NCBI GenBank assembly: GCA_029959085.1
Contig: JARWIR010000010.1
Location: 8,329,001 to 8,393,000, forward strand
Direction of reading: 5' to 3'
DNA from: Nemophila menziesii
Taxonomy: Eukaryota > Streptophyta > Magnoliopsida > Boraginales > Hydrophyllaceae
Length of the DNA: 64,000 nucleotides
The translations under genes were made by a program, and so were the position numbers. Below, piece by piece: positions 37,911 to 50,746 of this stretch. The stretch's first letter is position 1. Every line of letters begins with the position of its first letter. The notes under the pieces are model-generated. The model did not search any database. It was not told where the DNA came from and saw nothing but the letters and a program-made list of their open reading frames with translations.

Positions 37911-38310
37911 ATGAATATAGTATATTATTTAATAGTGAATGTCCAAAGGTTTACGGTTTTATGTTTCCTATTCGTGGACTCTTAATGTGGAAAGTGAAGG
38001 GTAATTATATTCGTTAAAAATATAAGACCATTTTAATTGTAATAGAACTAGTTCGTATTGGAATACAAGAATATATTCTCTCTTTGTATCGTTTCTTTCT
38101 TTAGTTTATAACAATTAGTATTATATTAGTTTCATATAAATTTTTATAAATTGTATGTTTGTAAAAGATATAATGGTGATTTGAAATAATAATGAATACA
38201 AACATTCATTTTAATTTTTTTCATCATCTTATAATTGAAAATCAAAATGTTGAGGCATTCTCAATAAATTTTTATGTATATTAAACCGATTTACTCAAAT
38301 GTTTTTGGTC
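37910..38310. other. Possible copia LTR remnant up to the border of copy B
   Basis: After the second polypurine tract an AT-rich stretch contains TTTGTATCGTTTCTTTC and similar T-rich sequence, which could be the 3' LTR of the copia relic. It has no second copy in the window, so the LTR cannot be delimited. The large duplication begins at about 38,311. Confidence 0.35.
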
Positions 38311-38559
38311 TGACATTGATTATCTTTCTTAATTTTCATTCCATCACTCATATAAATGAATTTTCTTTCATAATTATCGTGATATTTCATTACTTTTAAT
38401 ATTAATTGTACTAGGGGCCCAAATAAAAGTTTCATCCAGAATTTCCAATTTTTTAGTATAATTATGTTTTAATTTGATTTTTCTTTCTTATGTTCTATGT
38501 GTAATGTTGGAAAACCGCACCTCTTCATGCTGTAGTAGATATTTTCTGCCGAACGTGGA

Positions 38560-38880
38560 ACTTATAATTGTGAAATCTCTCTTATTTTACATTCTTAATA
38601 TCTTGAATCTTGAGATTTTATTACTTATTGCTTTATATTGTACGATGAGTTGTTTTCTAATATAAATATTTAATATTTCCCCCTTTTAAGTTATTGTTGT
38701 TTTCACCACGACGCTTCAACTACATTTAATTAAACCTAACTTAACAAATAAAGTTCTTGTGTTCGATATTCTTTACTACTTGAATCGACATGTACACTTG
38801 CGGTTGGATGCTCTATCGTGGGCTCGAGGGAACGCCAAGTTTTTGGGTCTTTTAACATATTTCATTGCATTATCGTTTCC
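38560..38880 (+). repeat. Gypsy-like LTR remnant, copy B
   Basis: Counterpart of 230-560: GTACACTTGCGGTTGGATG near 38,791 and CGCCAAGTTTTTGGG near 38,833. No coding sequence. Confidence 0.28.
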
Positions 38881-41589
38881 CTCCACCTCCTCAGAAATTA
38901 TGATTAATATGTTATCATAATTAACACTTTTGTTAGAAGAAGAAAAAAACGAACTTCAAGAGGCAAGCAAATATATCTGGACGTGATCGACTCTGAACTA
39001 TCATGATTAATGTAAGTAGGCTCTAAATCTATGGACATGTTCTGTGTATCAATTATTCTTCATTGTATACACTAGAGGGTATTATAAAATATGTTGATGG
39101 CGTAAATAAGTCTTACAAATTTGTTGGGCATTGAATAGGTATCTATATATTAAATATAGTTACTCTTTTTTGTAAGTCTACTATGTATGTATGTATATTT
39201 AAGTTAAGTAAAAGTATGTAGCATAATTTAGAATATTCTATTTTTAGGTCACATCTTTCAAAAATACCATTTTTAGGATATTTCACAAATCCAATGAGAT
39301 ATTTTATATATTTTAAGGGTATTTTGGACATTTTAAATAAACTACATTTGTTAGCGTATTTTTCTTTTTGAGAGTGTTTTTATGAGACAGATACTTGTTT
39401 GTTTAACATGCTAATTATTGCTAATTACATGATTACATATCTCCAGATTTGCAACATATCATTTGTCATTACTTAACTCATCTCAAACATGATTATCCTT
39501 GTTATATATAAATTCACATGAGTTGATCACTCCCTATGTTATAACTTGTAATATGATTTGCTTTTGTATAAGTTATTAACTAAGCACTTTCTTGTATGCT
39601 TCATTAGATCATCTTATGTGTTAAGAGTTAAAACATCCAAGCATGTATTACACGTTTATTCTTTCATCTTGATTATATGTGCACACATTTTCTAATATCA
39701 TACTTCTAAATCTATGTGATTGTTTGGTTATGTATAAAACACCTCTTGATATTTTTAGTCATACACTGGACCCCTCTAAATGTGCATACTACATTGTTAT
39801 TTGATTTCACATTTAAAAACACACCACATTCTTTATCTTACACATATATGAGTTGAAAAACCATTTTACCACAACTAACTTTAGGATGATTCTAGGTGCA
39901 CAAGATGAACACCACTATGTATCTTATTTGTCATGAGTTCATCTCTTATGTGTTAGGAAGTTTTTATCACTTGAATGAATACCATGATCCTTATTAGTCC
40001 AGACACATGCTTCTTGATATGTCCTTGTGTGTATTACCTTGTTAATATTGAGTTGTACTAACCTTCATTGTAGTATTTCAAATTATATAACTCTCATGAA
40101 GGACAAAAAGGTAAATAGGATTTGGTTCATCCGTCTTCCAAAATTGGAAACCAGAAATGACATATACCGATTTAAAACGGACTACCCTTTTTACCTTAAA
40201 ATTGGTATAACATTTTCTTTTGAAACCAAATGAAGTTAGTAACAACCAAAAAATTTGTAACATCTTGCCCGACATCTCTACCCAAAACGGATACCCATTT
40301 TTAGGAAAAAAATTGTATAATATTTTCCATTTAAACGACATCATTTCAATAGTTTCTATCTTTCGAACCGTTGAACAAAGGAATCCACTGGAATATAGGC
40401 GTTAGGGTAAAAAAACTCGATTTATCCAAAGTGGTATAAATTTTTTTGGGTAATATGAGGTCCTTCTTAACAGAGTTGTTGACATCTTCTTGTATGTTCT
40501 GAATTAGCTCTCAAGGTCAACTACAAACTTTCTCATAACTTCATTTTGAACAAATATCATGGAGTAACATTTTCCATTAAAGTAATGGATCATAGGGTAA
40601 AGTTACGAGGAGACACATTTTATTGTTCTCATTGAAACATGATATATCCTTCACCTCTCTGGCCATAACAATGTATACGTTACGAATTTACTCTTGAGTT
40701 AAACTTCAAAATTTCTCAAAATCACATTTCCAACAACTGTAATGAAGAAACGTTTTACATACTTGCAAGGGATCATTTAGTAAGTGTGGAAATACAATAG
40801 AAATCGACAACCTTGTACTTGATGGCCTATCCAAAATGTGTACTCATTTTTGGGAAAACGATGATTCGTTTTTAACTCAATATGCAAAATACATAGTCGT
40901 TTACGACCATTGGGTGCTATATATATATTTATATATATATGAGCTTCTTCATCATACAATTGTATCCCCTTCCCTTACAACTTTTATATCATATAGGGTG
41001 TCATTCCTTAATATTTCTTCAATCCATTATTTCCATATCAAATCCAAGAGCGAGATTAAATATCAAAGTTTCAACCTCAAATACACTTAAAGAGGAGTCC
41101 ATCTCAAGCTATCACTTAACATTCAAATCCTCAAAAGAGTAAAACAATCTTTATAGATATATTAGCTCATCAAGGAGCATTATCTAATTGTTTGTAACTA
41201 TATTCAACCACCAAGGAATTTAACTCTTCTTCTAGATTAGATCATAGACTTAGTTGCTAGAGTTTAGATAAGAGGGAAAATGCTTTATTATATGTATGTG
41301 GTAACTTGTGTGCAAAATTGCACAAGTACGTTTGTAAACGGGTTGTGAGAAAACCGGAAAAAGTCTCATCGGATTGTTGTTCGAATTATGCCCCAGACCC
41401 CATGTATTTGTAATAACATTTAACACTAGTGATCAATCATATTTTGATGATTTATATTTTTAATTATAAAGGATTTTTTCTTTATACACTGTGGCATGCA
41501 TTTATTTTATTATATATATATGTTATAAATTGCGGATCCTTGGTTAAGTTTAGGTTTAGATATCATAAGGAGTTATGAAAATGAGAATC

Positions 41590-43020
41590 TATCCCATATG
41601 ACTTAACAAGTATTTATTGGATAAATATCGGTAGTTCTCGTTTACCTAGTTAGGTGCATAGATAATACACATGGAGATTAAAATATCAAACCGACTAAAT
41701 CTAGAGATTCCTAATGGCTAATTAACTTGAACCATCAAGAAGGTTATTTATAAGGAATTTATGCTTGTAATACTTTGACCTAAGATCATCATCATAGTTG
41801 TGTATGTGTTTGTTGTGTTTTGATACTGAACTACTAGTGTGTCATAATGCTAGTTGAAAGGATATTGGACATACCTAAGTATATATGCTCCTTGGGATGA
41901 GTCAAGATGGAATCTATCAACTCTAGGTAAAGAGTTTGAGCTCTGCGATGTCATAATATTATACTGCTTGTATCCAATTCTTGGCCAATGTGATAGAATG
42001 AATGAAGAAAGGGGTTTCTTAGGTCATTCGTCAATCGTTGATAATCGACGTGTAACGTCGTTGATTTTCTAAATGGGATTTGACAGTTGTACCATATCCC
42101 AGGATAATACGGAGCTGTAAAGATAGAGGGAATACGTGTATGATCATTTACCAGATTCTTTGTACATAGTTACTTCACGTTATCCGATTGTCGGGGAGTG
42201 TTGTTAGACGCTAACCTCGATTGGTAATTCATCAATTTAACTACTACCGGTTTAACGATAAACCCACGTAGTCGCACACTAACGAGTGCATTGATCTTGC
42301 TACATGTCGTTAAGTAAAATTTTAGTATTAGATAATAAACATTATTTAATTATATACTTGGAATATTGGTATATTAATATACTAGCACAAATTAACATTC
42401 TTATATAAGACCGAAATAGTTCGGATTAGAAAAAGGAAAAAATTGACAAGTTTGTGGATCAAACCACGTACCTCTAGTAATGTGAAAATGTATCACTTAC
42501 CGCTGGGCTAGTCAAGTTATTTGTTTAATGTAAAAGGTTCAAGTACACTTTACAGGAGGGGGGGGGGGGTAGTGGACCAGATTATTAAGATAATCAATTT
42601 CCATGATACGTTCCTGACTTTTCACCTCTTGCCATTTTATCTACTCTTCTAGAGTTATAATAAGTTTAATGAGGATTTATTATACGTATATAACATCTAT
42701 CAAGTTTTTATTTGGAAAACACAAAAACTCATAAAACAAAAGTCTCTTAGTCTCCAAGCCATAATTTGATTCTGAAAGCAAAAATAAAAACTCGGTGTGC
42801 AAAGCGTGGAGGCTTCAAGTTTTTGAAGCTGGATTAGTCAATTCTCATACAAAGACTTAAGGTATGTAATCGAAATCATGTCATTTAAATTCATGAATCG
42901 CAACTAGATTGTCTTTTTAGGATTGCAATTTATAATTTACCGTTGTATCATATTTAAATATAACTGTAATTGCAGTCCTTTAATTTTGACTTTACCGATA
43001 AAAATTTCAGGAGATTTTTG
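41590..43020 (+). mobile_element. Copia-type retrotransposon relic, copy B
   Basis: Counterpart of the relic at 2,940-4,430: purine tract CGGGGAG then TGTTGTTAGACGCTAACCTC at about 42,199. No coding region survives. An uninterrupted short frame at 41,854-42,072 is a chance frame in the non-coding tail, since copy A breaks it. Confidence 0.5.
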
Positions 43021-43639
43021 GTTGTGTTATAGCCTAGAAAAAACTCGGTTTTAATGTTTATATCTCACCTTTAAGAGATAGTAAATATTAGTGGAATATA
43101 AGTTTGAAAATCCTATCTGATGAACCTAGGTAGTGGACGTAGGGAAACCAAACCACTATAAATACTCACATATCTTTTAATCCTTATCTTATATTTTATA
43201 CTTGCATTGTATTTACTTACTTGCTTATCTATTAAACCTTACTTATATGTTAATCCCTTAGTGTTTGTTATAATTCTCTAGAGAACTGTAATATAACTTA
43301 GTTCTTAATTGTTTGGCCTTATAATTTTAGCCTACCTAAATTAACTCAGTTATTAGTTAGGCTAGATCTTTATCTCCTTGGACGTATTAATACTTGACCC
43401 TATAAATCTAATTAAGCTATTTAAATTAGTGTGCATACAGGTTCCCTTATTACTTCTCTTGATTGTATAATTTTGTTTTTTTAAATACAATGGAGGTCCT
43501 AGAACCATGGAAAAAAGACATATTACATACTTAATAAGACCGAAAAGTCTGACGTAAAAATTTTCCTAGGATTTTTCAATTAGATCCATCTCTCATGACC
43601 ACACTACATATCACATCGGCGGATCCATGAGTAAGGAAT

Positions 43640-45100
43640 AATCATTTGACTATATTTAACCCAATTTTTCTAACCAATCTGCACACTCATTAGCTTCTCA
43701 ATAAGTTACCTCAATTACGATAGAAGCATTTCTCTCTAAAATATTATGAATACCATCTAACCAAAACACGGTTGGCCTTTCGTTCTCTCCACATGTTCTA
43801 ACACGTCTAAGTCCTCTTACGAATCAACTTAAGTCCTCTTACGAATCAACTTCCACCCAAATCTCCTTCATCCCTAATTCCTCATACATACAAATGCCCT
43901 TGTATAGAGCTCAAAGCTCGAAAGCCACCCACCAGCATAGTATACCTAATATAGATAGTGAAACCAATCACCCAATTACCATCCTTATCACATAACACGC
44001 CTCTTTTACCTCTAAACTTGATGCAACTCCTATCTGTATTAAATTTGTTGCCACTGTTAAACTTGTTCCAACCAATAAATTTAACATAACTTTATTCATT
44101 AAATATTTTCCTGGATGGCCTCGCCATGCTCCAAGTTATTCCGAAGCTTAAAACTTGTCATTTTTAATGATCACGTATCTCTAGAGAACATACTATTATC
44201 TAATATTGCATAGTTTCCTTTACTCAAAATCACGCCAATCAAAGCTCCAAACAAACAGACCAACTAGGCCCTGCAAATAGCCATTTCATCCTCAAGTTTC
44301 TATTTTACCAATGTGGCCCCTCCATCACTTCCCACCTGGCGGTTTGAATCTGCTGTTGCTGATCGTGTTATTGAGGCGGCGCCACCTGCTCACTACTCTG
44401 GCAAGCTGAAGAATCGCTCCTATCCTCAGCCGAAATATAGTTGGTGTTGTTGCCTGGGGATAGCTGACGAAGTCCCTTCCTGTTAAATAATTGTTGCACA
44501 CTAAATCGTCCAGCCATTCTTATTGAAATTGATGTTACATTTCCTATTGGAATTCACACTAGAGCTGATTCCTCTTGCCTCACTTCATCATGTCTTGACT
44601 GTCCTTTTGACCTTAACTGACCTACTGTTTCGAAGAAAGTCCTATAGTTGTGTTGTCCCACTATGTTTTGATCCATTAATAACGACTCCGAAACCCATTT
44701 CGAGTCTTCTTGACTCCTCTCGTTCATCATACCCTTCTGAATTTCCATTATGATCATGGTCCACACATTATTTACCCTATAAAGTCTCTAAGTAAATGTA
44801 AATTCGTTTCTTCAGCAATTCCGCACCACAATCACAAAACAGAGACATTCATCCCTCGTTTCACTAAATTTAGACCCGTAGCTAGTACACCTTGGGCCGA
44901 CCTCCACAACAACACTCTAATCTTTTTGGGGCAATTTATTTTCCAAATTATTTCCCACTCAACCTCCCATTCTTGCTCATCCACCGACAGTTCCACTAAC
45001 ACCACCTTTACTGGATACATGTCATGCGTCTCCTGAGAGCAAGATAACACATCATTCTCTCCTGGTTTCATCAAATCTCTCATACTCTCAATTTGCAAGA
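43640..45100 (-). pseudogene. LINE (L1 clade) relic, copy B
   Basis: Counterpart of the relic at 5,040-6,520. The zf-RVT part at 45,098-44,832 is better preserved and continues as KKIRVLLWRSAQGVLATG and LNLVKRGM, the usual L1 sequence before the zinc ligands. The RNase H part (43,640-44,100) is more broken, and a tandem duplication of about 25 bases at 43,806-43,856 disrupts it. Just upstream, 45,623-45,399 encodes CNILDHQARDR, which may be a worn CCHC knuckle of the LINE first protein; that part is uncertain. Confidence 0.7.
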
Positions 45101-46020
45101 GTTTCAGAAACAGTAATATATACTGAAAACAGTCACAGTCCCATCATTCATGTAATCATGTACTTTATCAAATCAAAAATCCCACCCGACTGATCCTAAA
45201 GCGCACTCGATTAAAAACTAGACCTTAATATCATTATCCTAATTCTTTTCCCATCTTCCCTTGAGCTTTTAATATCTTACGTACATAATTATGGTATGTT
45301 TTTGAATTTATACCATCTAAAAATATGTTTTTTTCCTATAACGACTATTAACAGAGTGTGATTTACTTACTTGAGCTGACTACATCTTCTCCATTGCCTT
45401 AACCGGTGTTTTTCATGTCAATTTTCTTTGAAGCTTCAAGAAATACTAGTAAGTGGCCATGGATCCACATACCCAGCTTGAATTTGAACTTATTTTCTGA
45501 CTTGCGGTCCCTAGCTTGATGATCTAGTATATTACATTCATAGTAAACCTCCCCATATTGGTTATCTTCCTTATATTGGTTTCCTTTATCATGGTTGGAT
45601 GCATTCCTTGAATTTGCACCCATAATAGTTTTCTCTACTCCTCTATTAACTTTTCTCCTAGGTTTTATCTTGAAGCATCAAGTGTTTCTAAACAACATTT
45701 GATGAGCGTCCGAGCCATAGCCAAAGTTACGTCAACATATGGTTAAAAATGACAAAAAGATGTCAGGAACTGGAACTTTAGGACATTTTGCTATCTGGGT
45801 CATTAGTATAATATTAACTATTTGCTTTCTTTCACGTCTTTTGGGGAAATATAGTGCACATATTAATGTGGTATTTAGCTTTACGCCCAATTGATCAACA
45901 AGATTGGAGCGTTTGACTATTTGTTTGAGTTCTTACAAAGTTTTTGGACACGCTAAACTAGCGAGATTAATCCTTGTTTGATTTTTTCTCGAACTTTCCT
46001 TAATAATAAAATGCTACAAA
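45100..46020. other. Sequence between the two LINE relics in copy B
   Basis: Counterpart of 6,520-7,870 in A, without the MITE and about 180 further bases around it. A minus-strand frame at 45,399-45,623 may be a LINE first-protein relic. Otherwise I see nothing. Confidence 0.45.
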
Positions 46021-46570
46021 GTACCTAGCCAATACCCGAGAGTATAGAATCTTCATTAATTAAAACCGCTAGTCTACGTGGAATCGTGTTCAAACCCGTG
46101 CTAAATATGTTGCCCTCTAGCTTATATTTAGCTACCCAGTTGGCTAATACATTACAATCTCTATTACACCATTTGTACAATGGATTACAAAATTCGGAGA
46201 TCATATAAATGCTACTAATAATATTAGAAATAGTAGGATTAGAAGATTGCAAACGATTCTCCAGGTCTTTAATGACTAGAAGACTATCACTCTCTATAAT
46301 TTGAGCTCGTAGTCAAGCTTTTGAGACTCCTAGTACTTCAGTTTCAAGAGGAGAGTCTGCTAAGATATCCCACACATTGTAATTGTTAATATATCCAATA
46401 GAGTTTCTGTTTTTACAAGAAATAGCAGCTTTATTAACTTTATACGCAGCATCACAATAAGTTTTTTTGGCATGTTATTGGGTGGTGGTTCCCATTTTTT
46501 TCCATTCTTAAATACGGTATCATCCAGGTTTTCATTTGGTGGATCATTCTTTGTTATAGTATCACGCATT
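46020..46570 (-). pseudogene. LINE relic: RNase H-like domain, copy B
   Basis: Counterpart of 7,870-8,360. The C-terminal half at 46,252-46,025 is open through NWVAKYKLEGNIFSTGLNT to a terminal SGIG and stop, the normal end of this LINE clade. The N-terminal half is frameshifted (46,569-46,360), and about 25 bases are missing around 46,305 compared with copy A. The two copies therefore decayed independently after duplication. Confidence 0.8.
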
Positions 46571-46599
46571 TGGTTATCATTCTTAACCTTTAGTTTATT

Positions 46600-48900
46600 A
46601 TTAATATCCTTAGGGTAGTTTATTACCCTTCAATCTGATCAATCGAAGAGATTAAGGGTCCATTTGAGATTGATATTTTAGAGGTAAAAAAGTTTTTCAA
46701 TGAAAATTAAAATATTTTAAAAAAATATTTAAATTTTTTTTGCTATCTAAAATCGCTGATTTTTTCAATAATCACATATTTAGTATTTTCCTAAAAATTA
46801 TTTGAAAGGTCTAGAATATTTTTAGGGATCTATAATTACTTTAAGTAGATTTTAAAAAAAACAATATCAAACATATTTTTTTTTGCTATTTCTCTATCCA
46901 GAAGAAACGCTTGCTCGGTTCATTTTGAATTTTTTTATATGGTGTTAGGAGTTTTGGTTGGTGATCAAGTATAGATAATAAAAAATTTTGCAATTTCTTT
47001 TTATAACAAAAAAGTATAGTTTACCTTTGTCAATCATTGCTTATAATTCAACTAATGGTTTAACATTCAAAATCTCACCAATCTTACCACGTCTTTCCCC
47101 AATATCAACAACATTACTTGCAAATGCAAAGAAACGTTGCATAAATGATAAATGTATGACCGAGACTAATTTGTTGGAAAAACTTAACATTGTTCAATTT
47201 AATAAGATGAAAAGGAGTTTGCTACCGTGATCATTATCTCAAAAAGGTCCCTCCACTTCATCAGTAGCAAGATTAGGGTTTGCCCATGTTTGTGGAAGCA
47301 ACCCATAGCTCAAATTAAGTAATAATTCATATAGATATTTCATTAAGTCATATTGATAAAAAAAACACGGAGCAAAAAATATATAATGTGTAGTATCGAA
47401 GTTTAACTTTCATTGATACTTGTTTGATGGGTGTGTAAAACCTATAAGAGAATAACCTTTATTTTTGCGTATGATTATTTTGGAATTTCTACGATAAAAT
47501 TAAAAACCCAATCTCCTAATTGTAGAGTTATGCCATGCCGTGGTGATATCTAGATAACCCTTCACTAACCATGATGCTTCCATGAGACAACAAAATAACA
47601 ATATGGGTACTTGACACATATTATAGTAAATATACCATTTTTCATTGGATTCATAATTATATTTATTGGCCGCCTATCCAACATGATAAGTGTCAAATTA
47701 TGTCTATATGAACCTATACCCTTCCCATATGTATCTCGCATTTCCAATTTGATGGGTTATGATAGCGAGAATCTTTTTAAGTTCAAAAATATATGTTTAC
47801 TTCTGTAGTCTCTAATACAATGTTGAAATCAATTGCAATACATGCACCAACACATAAGCATAAGGTAATGATGGTCTTGGAGGTTTCAACTTGTGGAAAT
47901 ATGCTTTACTTGAACACTTAGAATCAGATGGAAAGTTTCAAACTCTTACTCCAAATGTACGCAAAACATTGTAAAACTCATCAGACACGAAAGCTACATT
48001 TACAATAAATTTTGAAGAAATTCACATATGCATCGAAAGATGAAGAAGATATCCACATAAAATTGCAGATTTTAAGTACAAACACATGCACATAATCATA
48101 ATGAGGGTCTTGGAAGAGTTAACTTGTCGGTCAGACCTTCACTTAAACTCTTTTTTTTGTCAACCCTCACTTCAACTCGAGAATTGATGGAAAGGTCCAA
48201 ACTAAATACACCATATCTACTCTTACAAAGAATCATAACACTTATCAGCATATAAGAAGTTAAACATGGAGCACAATCTAAAAATCCATATATTTGAACT
48301 GTATTCAAGAAACTAACCATCTTTAACAAATTAGAGCAGAAGTCTGAAAGTGTTTGATTGACTATATAAACATAGTTTATTAATTAGTATTGTGTATTTA
48401 GTAAGCTTGAAATGCATCGTTATGTGAAATAGGCAAATATATTTCCAGATTTTCACAATTATATAATATACCCCACATTATACAATTGGAATCGGATATG
48501 ATTCACTCAACGAATGTGCACTCGTGTAGGATCTGCCAAACCAAGGGTCACAAACACCCACCAATAACTTTCTCAAAATGACTTTCACCAAATATAGAAA
48601 TGCGAGAATAATATTTGGGAGGCTTGATTACTATTGTGTTTCGACTAATAAATATATAGATATGCAAGAAGGACTTTTGAACAAGATTAGTTTTAATAGC
48701 ATTTAAGTTTCGACGGTTGGTGAATAATGTTTTAGAGAATTAATGAGATACATTTTTTAAATCGCGATTTTGTATGGCTATTTCATTTTTCCAAGATTTG
48801 CTCTCATATGTGGTTAAGCTTGTAGATAAAGAGACAAAACATTCTTTTATTCTTTTTTTACAATAAACTTATTTCCTTAAATTACAAATTTTGTTTGACC
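46600..48900. other. Copy B counterpart of 8,400-10,640; no recognisable gene
   Basis: The frame at 46,988-47,230 is the copy of the one at 8,764 and is described there. The minus-strand frame at 48,096-48,329 has no recognisable motif and is interrupted in copy A. Confidence 0.5.
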
Positions 48901-48916
48901 AAGTGATCCTACAATA

Positions 48917-49185
48917 AAGCTTTCGAGAAAATGGTATGCTGAATCTGTTTCAAGTGATGATTCTCTAGACGGTTATGAGGAAATATGTGAAGAAGAAGAT
49001 GATGATAAGCAGATTGTTCCTGTTTATGAAAGTTAATTTGTTTGCGTCTTGTGTGGTGAAGTGTTTGAAGATTTTTATAGTCAAGAGAGTAATGAATGTA
49101 TGTCTAAAGGAGCTGTTTACTTGAGTAATTGTATAACAAATCGTGGTTCTCATGGTCCAATTGTTCATTCAAAGTTTCTTCCTTT
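48917..49185 (+). pseudogene. Captured fragment of a PCF11-like gene, copy B
   Basis: Counterpart of 10,664-10,925 with complementary damage. The zinc finger reads in one frame as [20 protein letters not shown] with both first cysteines, then KGAVYLSN and GPIVHSKF; but the codon before it is TAA where copy A has CAA (about 49,036), and Trp of NEWM is Cys. The ancestral captured segment was therefore intact in this region when the block duplicated. The part after GPIVHSKF is not recognised. Confidence 0.75.
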
Positions 49186-49882
49186 TCCTTCCTGACCTCA
49201 TGCATCATCTTCAGCTACACTTTGAATACTTCTTCGCCGAATATATTCAACTACCCAAGGAGGAACAATTGGAGGTTGTGTTGTATGGCCCCACTGTGAA
49301 GAAAAGATATCATTCCTTTATGCTTGTAACACAACCTACATGAATAAACAAAATCTCAAAGTCCACTCAAGTACAAAAGAAATGAAAACATTATGGCTTG
49401 TTAGATTCAGTGGTAAACATCATTGATCAAATTATCTCCATCTTTGAAGTCTATGTAAGACTACAAATCTTTTGTGCAAGAACATTTTTCATGTTTACCG
49501 AGAAGGACTACCACTACAATTAACACAATTTTACTATAAATTTAGCGCTCTTGAACAAACAATTTTTTTAAATTTCAGCTAAAAAAAATATATTTAGAAC
49601 AATGGGGAGTGATAGAGAAGTGTTATTAGTTCCCCGGTGTACAACAGAGCAGTACACAAAACAAGTGAAATAATTTTTGTATGGAATATTGTTCTTATAT
49701 ATTTAAGTTTAGAGAATAAGAAGTCAAAAAAGGATTGATATCTTTTCAATTAAAAAACTTCTTATCTTAATATAACAATAAAATAATAATATTAAAATAT
49801 TCAAAATTATGGATTAATTTTATTCAGTTGGGGTTAAAGGATTTAATACATACATCTAATCAACTCGCCAATTGCATTATTT

Positions 49883-50325
49883 AACACCCCGTGAAACCCC
49901 TTATATTTTCCCAAAGCGCAAGACATCGCCCTTTATCTTCTTTTTTGGCATAAAACGCCCTTTAGAAAACTTTTTTTTGTCACCGTTAGCCCTTTTTTCC
50001 ATTTTATGATAGTTGACCGTTAGTCAATGTCATTTGGCGCCATGTCACCACCATGTCACTGACACGTAAGCTCCACCTAATCGACATTTACACCTCATTA
50101 ATTAATTAATTTTTTTAAACCCATCTTCTTCTTCTTCTTCTTTCTCCGGTTACTCCATCAACAATCTAAGAATCCAAATCAAAAAATGCAGTTTAAGATC
50201 AAATCCATCACTTCAATTACCCCAATTAAATCCCCTTCCTATCATACTAAATCCAGTTTTTCGTAATAGGAGTTAGCTACACAAAGGCCAGAACAGACCT
50301 TATTGGTCCAACATAATGTAAAGCT
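49883..50325 (+). repeat. Left terminal inverted repeat of the Pack-MULE
   Basis: This pairs with 58,319-58,736 on the other strand. It includes GTTAGTCAATGTCATTTGGCGCCATGTCACC near 50,010-50,050 and a CTTCTTCTTCTTCTT run near 50,122. In Mutator elements these repeats contain the transposase-binding site and often a promoter reading inward. Confidence 0.85.
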
Positions 50326-50360
50326 ACTAATGTGAACACTCAAAGCTACCCTGTTCCAGA

Positions 50361-50573
50361 AATAAACGCGTCAGATATTCCAACACCACCACAAATAACA
50401 CATCGCCCTTGAAAAGATATGTAATTACATTCATCACATGTTCTAACAAATGTTCAAGGTCGTACATATGAATCACATACAACACATTTTTCGTCATATT
50501 TTTCACATAATCTTCCTATTTCAGTTCCTGGTTGTTTTCTACACATTATTAAATCTGGATGATGTTTTGCCAT
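50361..50573 (-). pseudogene. PHF5A: Captured PHF5A (SF3b 14b / Rds3) fragment
   Basis: The minus strand starts ATG at 50,573 and reads MAKHHPDLI, then [36 protein letters not shown] and ISDAF. This follows PHF5A, the small PHD-finger-like subunit of the SF3b complex in the U2 snRNP, residue for residue for about 70 of its 110 residues, with several zinc-binding CXXC pairs visible. Codon 40, a zinc-ligand Cys in the family, is TGA (50,454-50,456), and another ligand Cys is Tyr (KYDEK where the family has KCDGK). The C-terminal third is missing at the left inverted repeat. It is a transposon-captured, non-functional copy. PHF5A genes in plants are often intronless, so genomic capture and capture via cDNA cannot be told apart. 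Confidence 0.88.
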
Positions 50574-50746
50574 TTTTACGTTAATACCCTTTTGTTTTTA
50601 CTCACTGCAAATTAAATTAAACCTTCTGCTAAATGTTTATAACTATTATTCGGGATTTTTTTGTTGGGTTTATGCGATGTTGAATTAATTACACTATCAG
50701 TCCCTCTATGATAAGAAATCATCTATGATTTATGTGCAATTATATT

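Noticed and set aside
42558..42569. Run of 12 G as a quadruplex or regulatory signal
   Set aside because: Copy A has only GAGGTGGGGG there, so it looks like slippage or a sequencing artefact.
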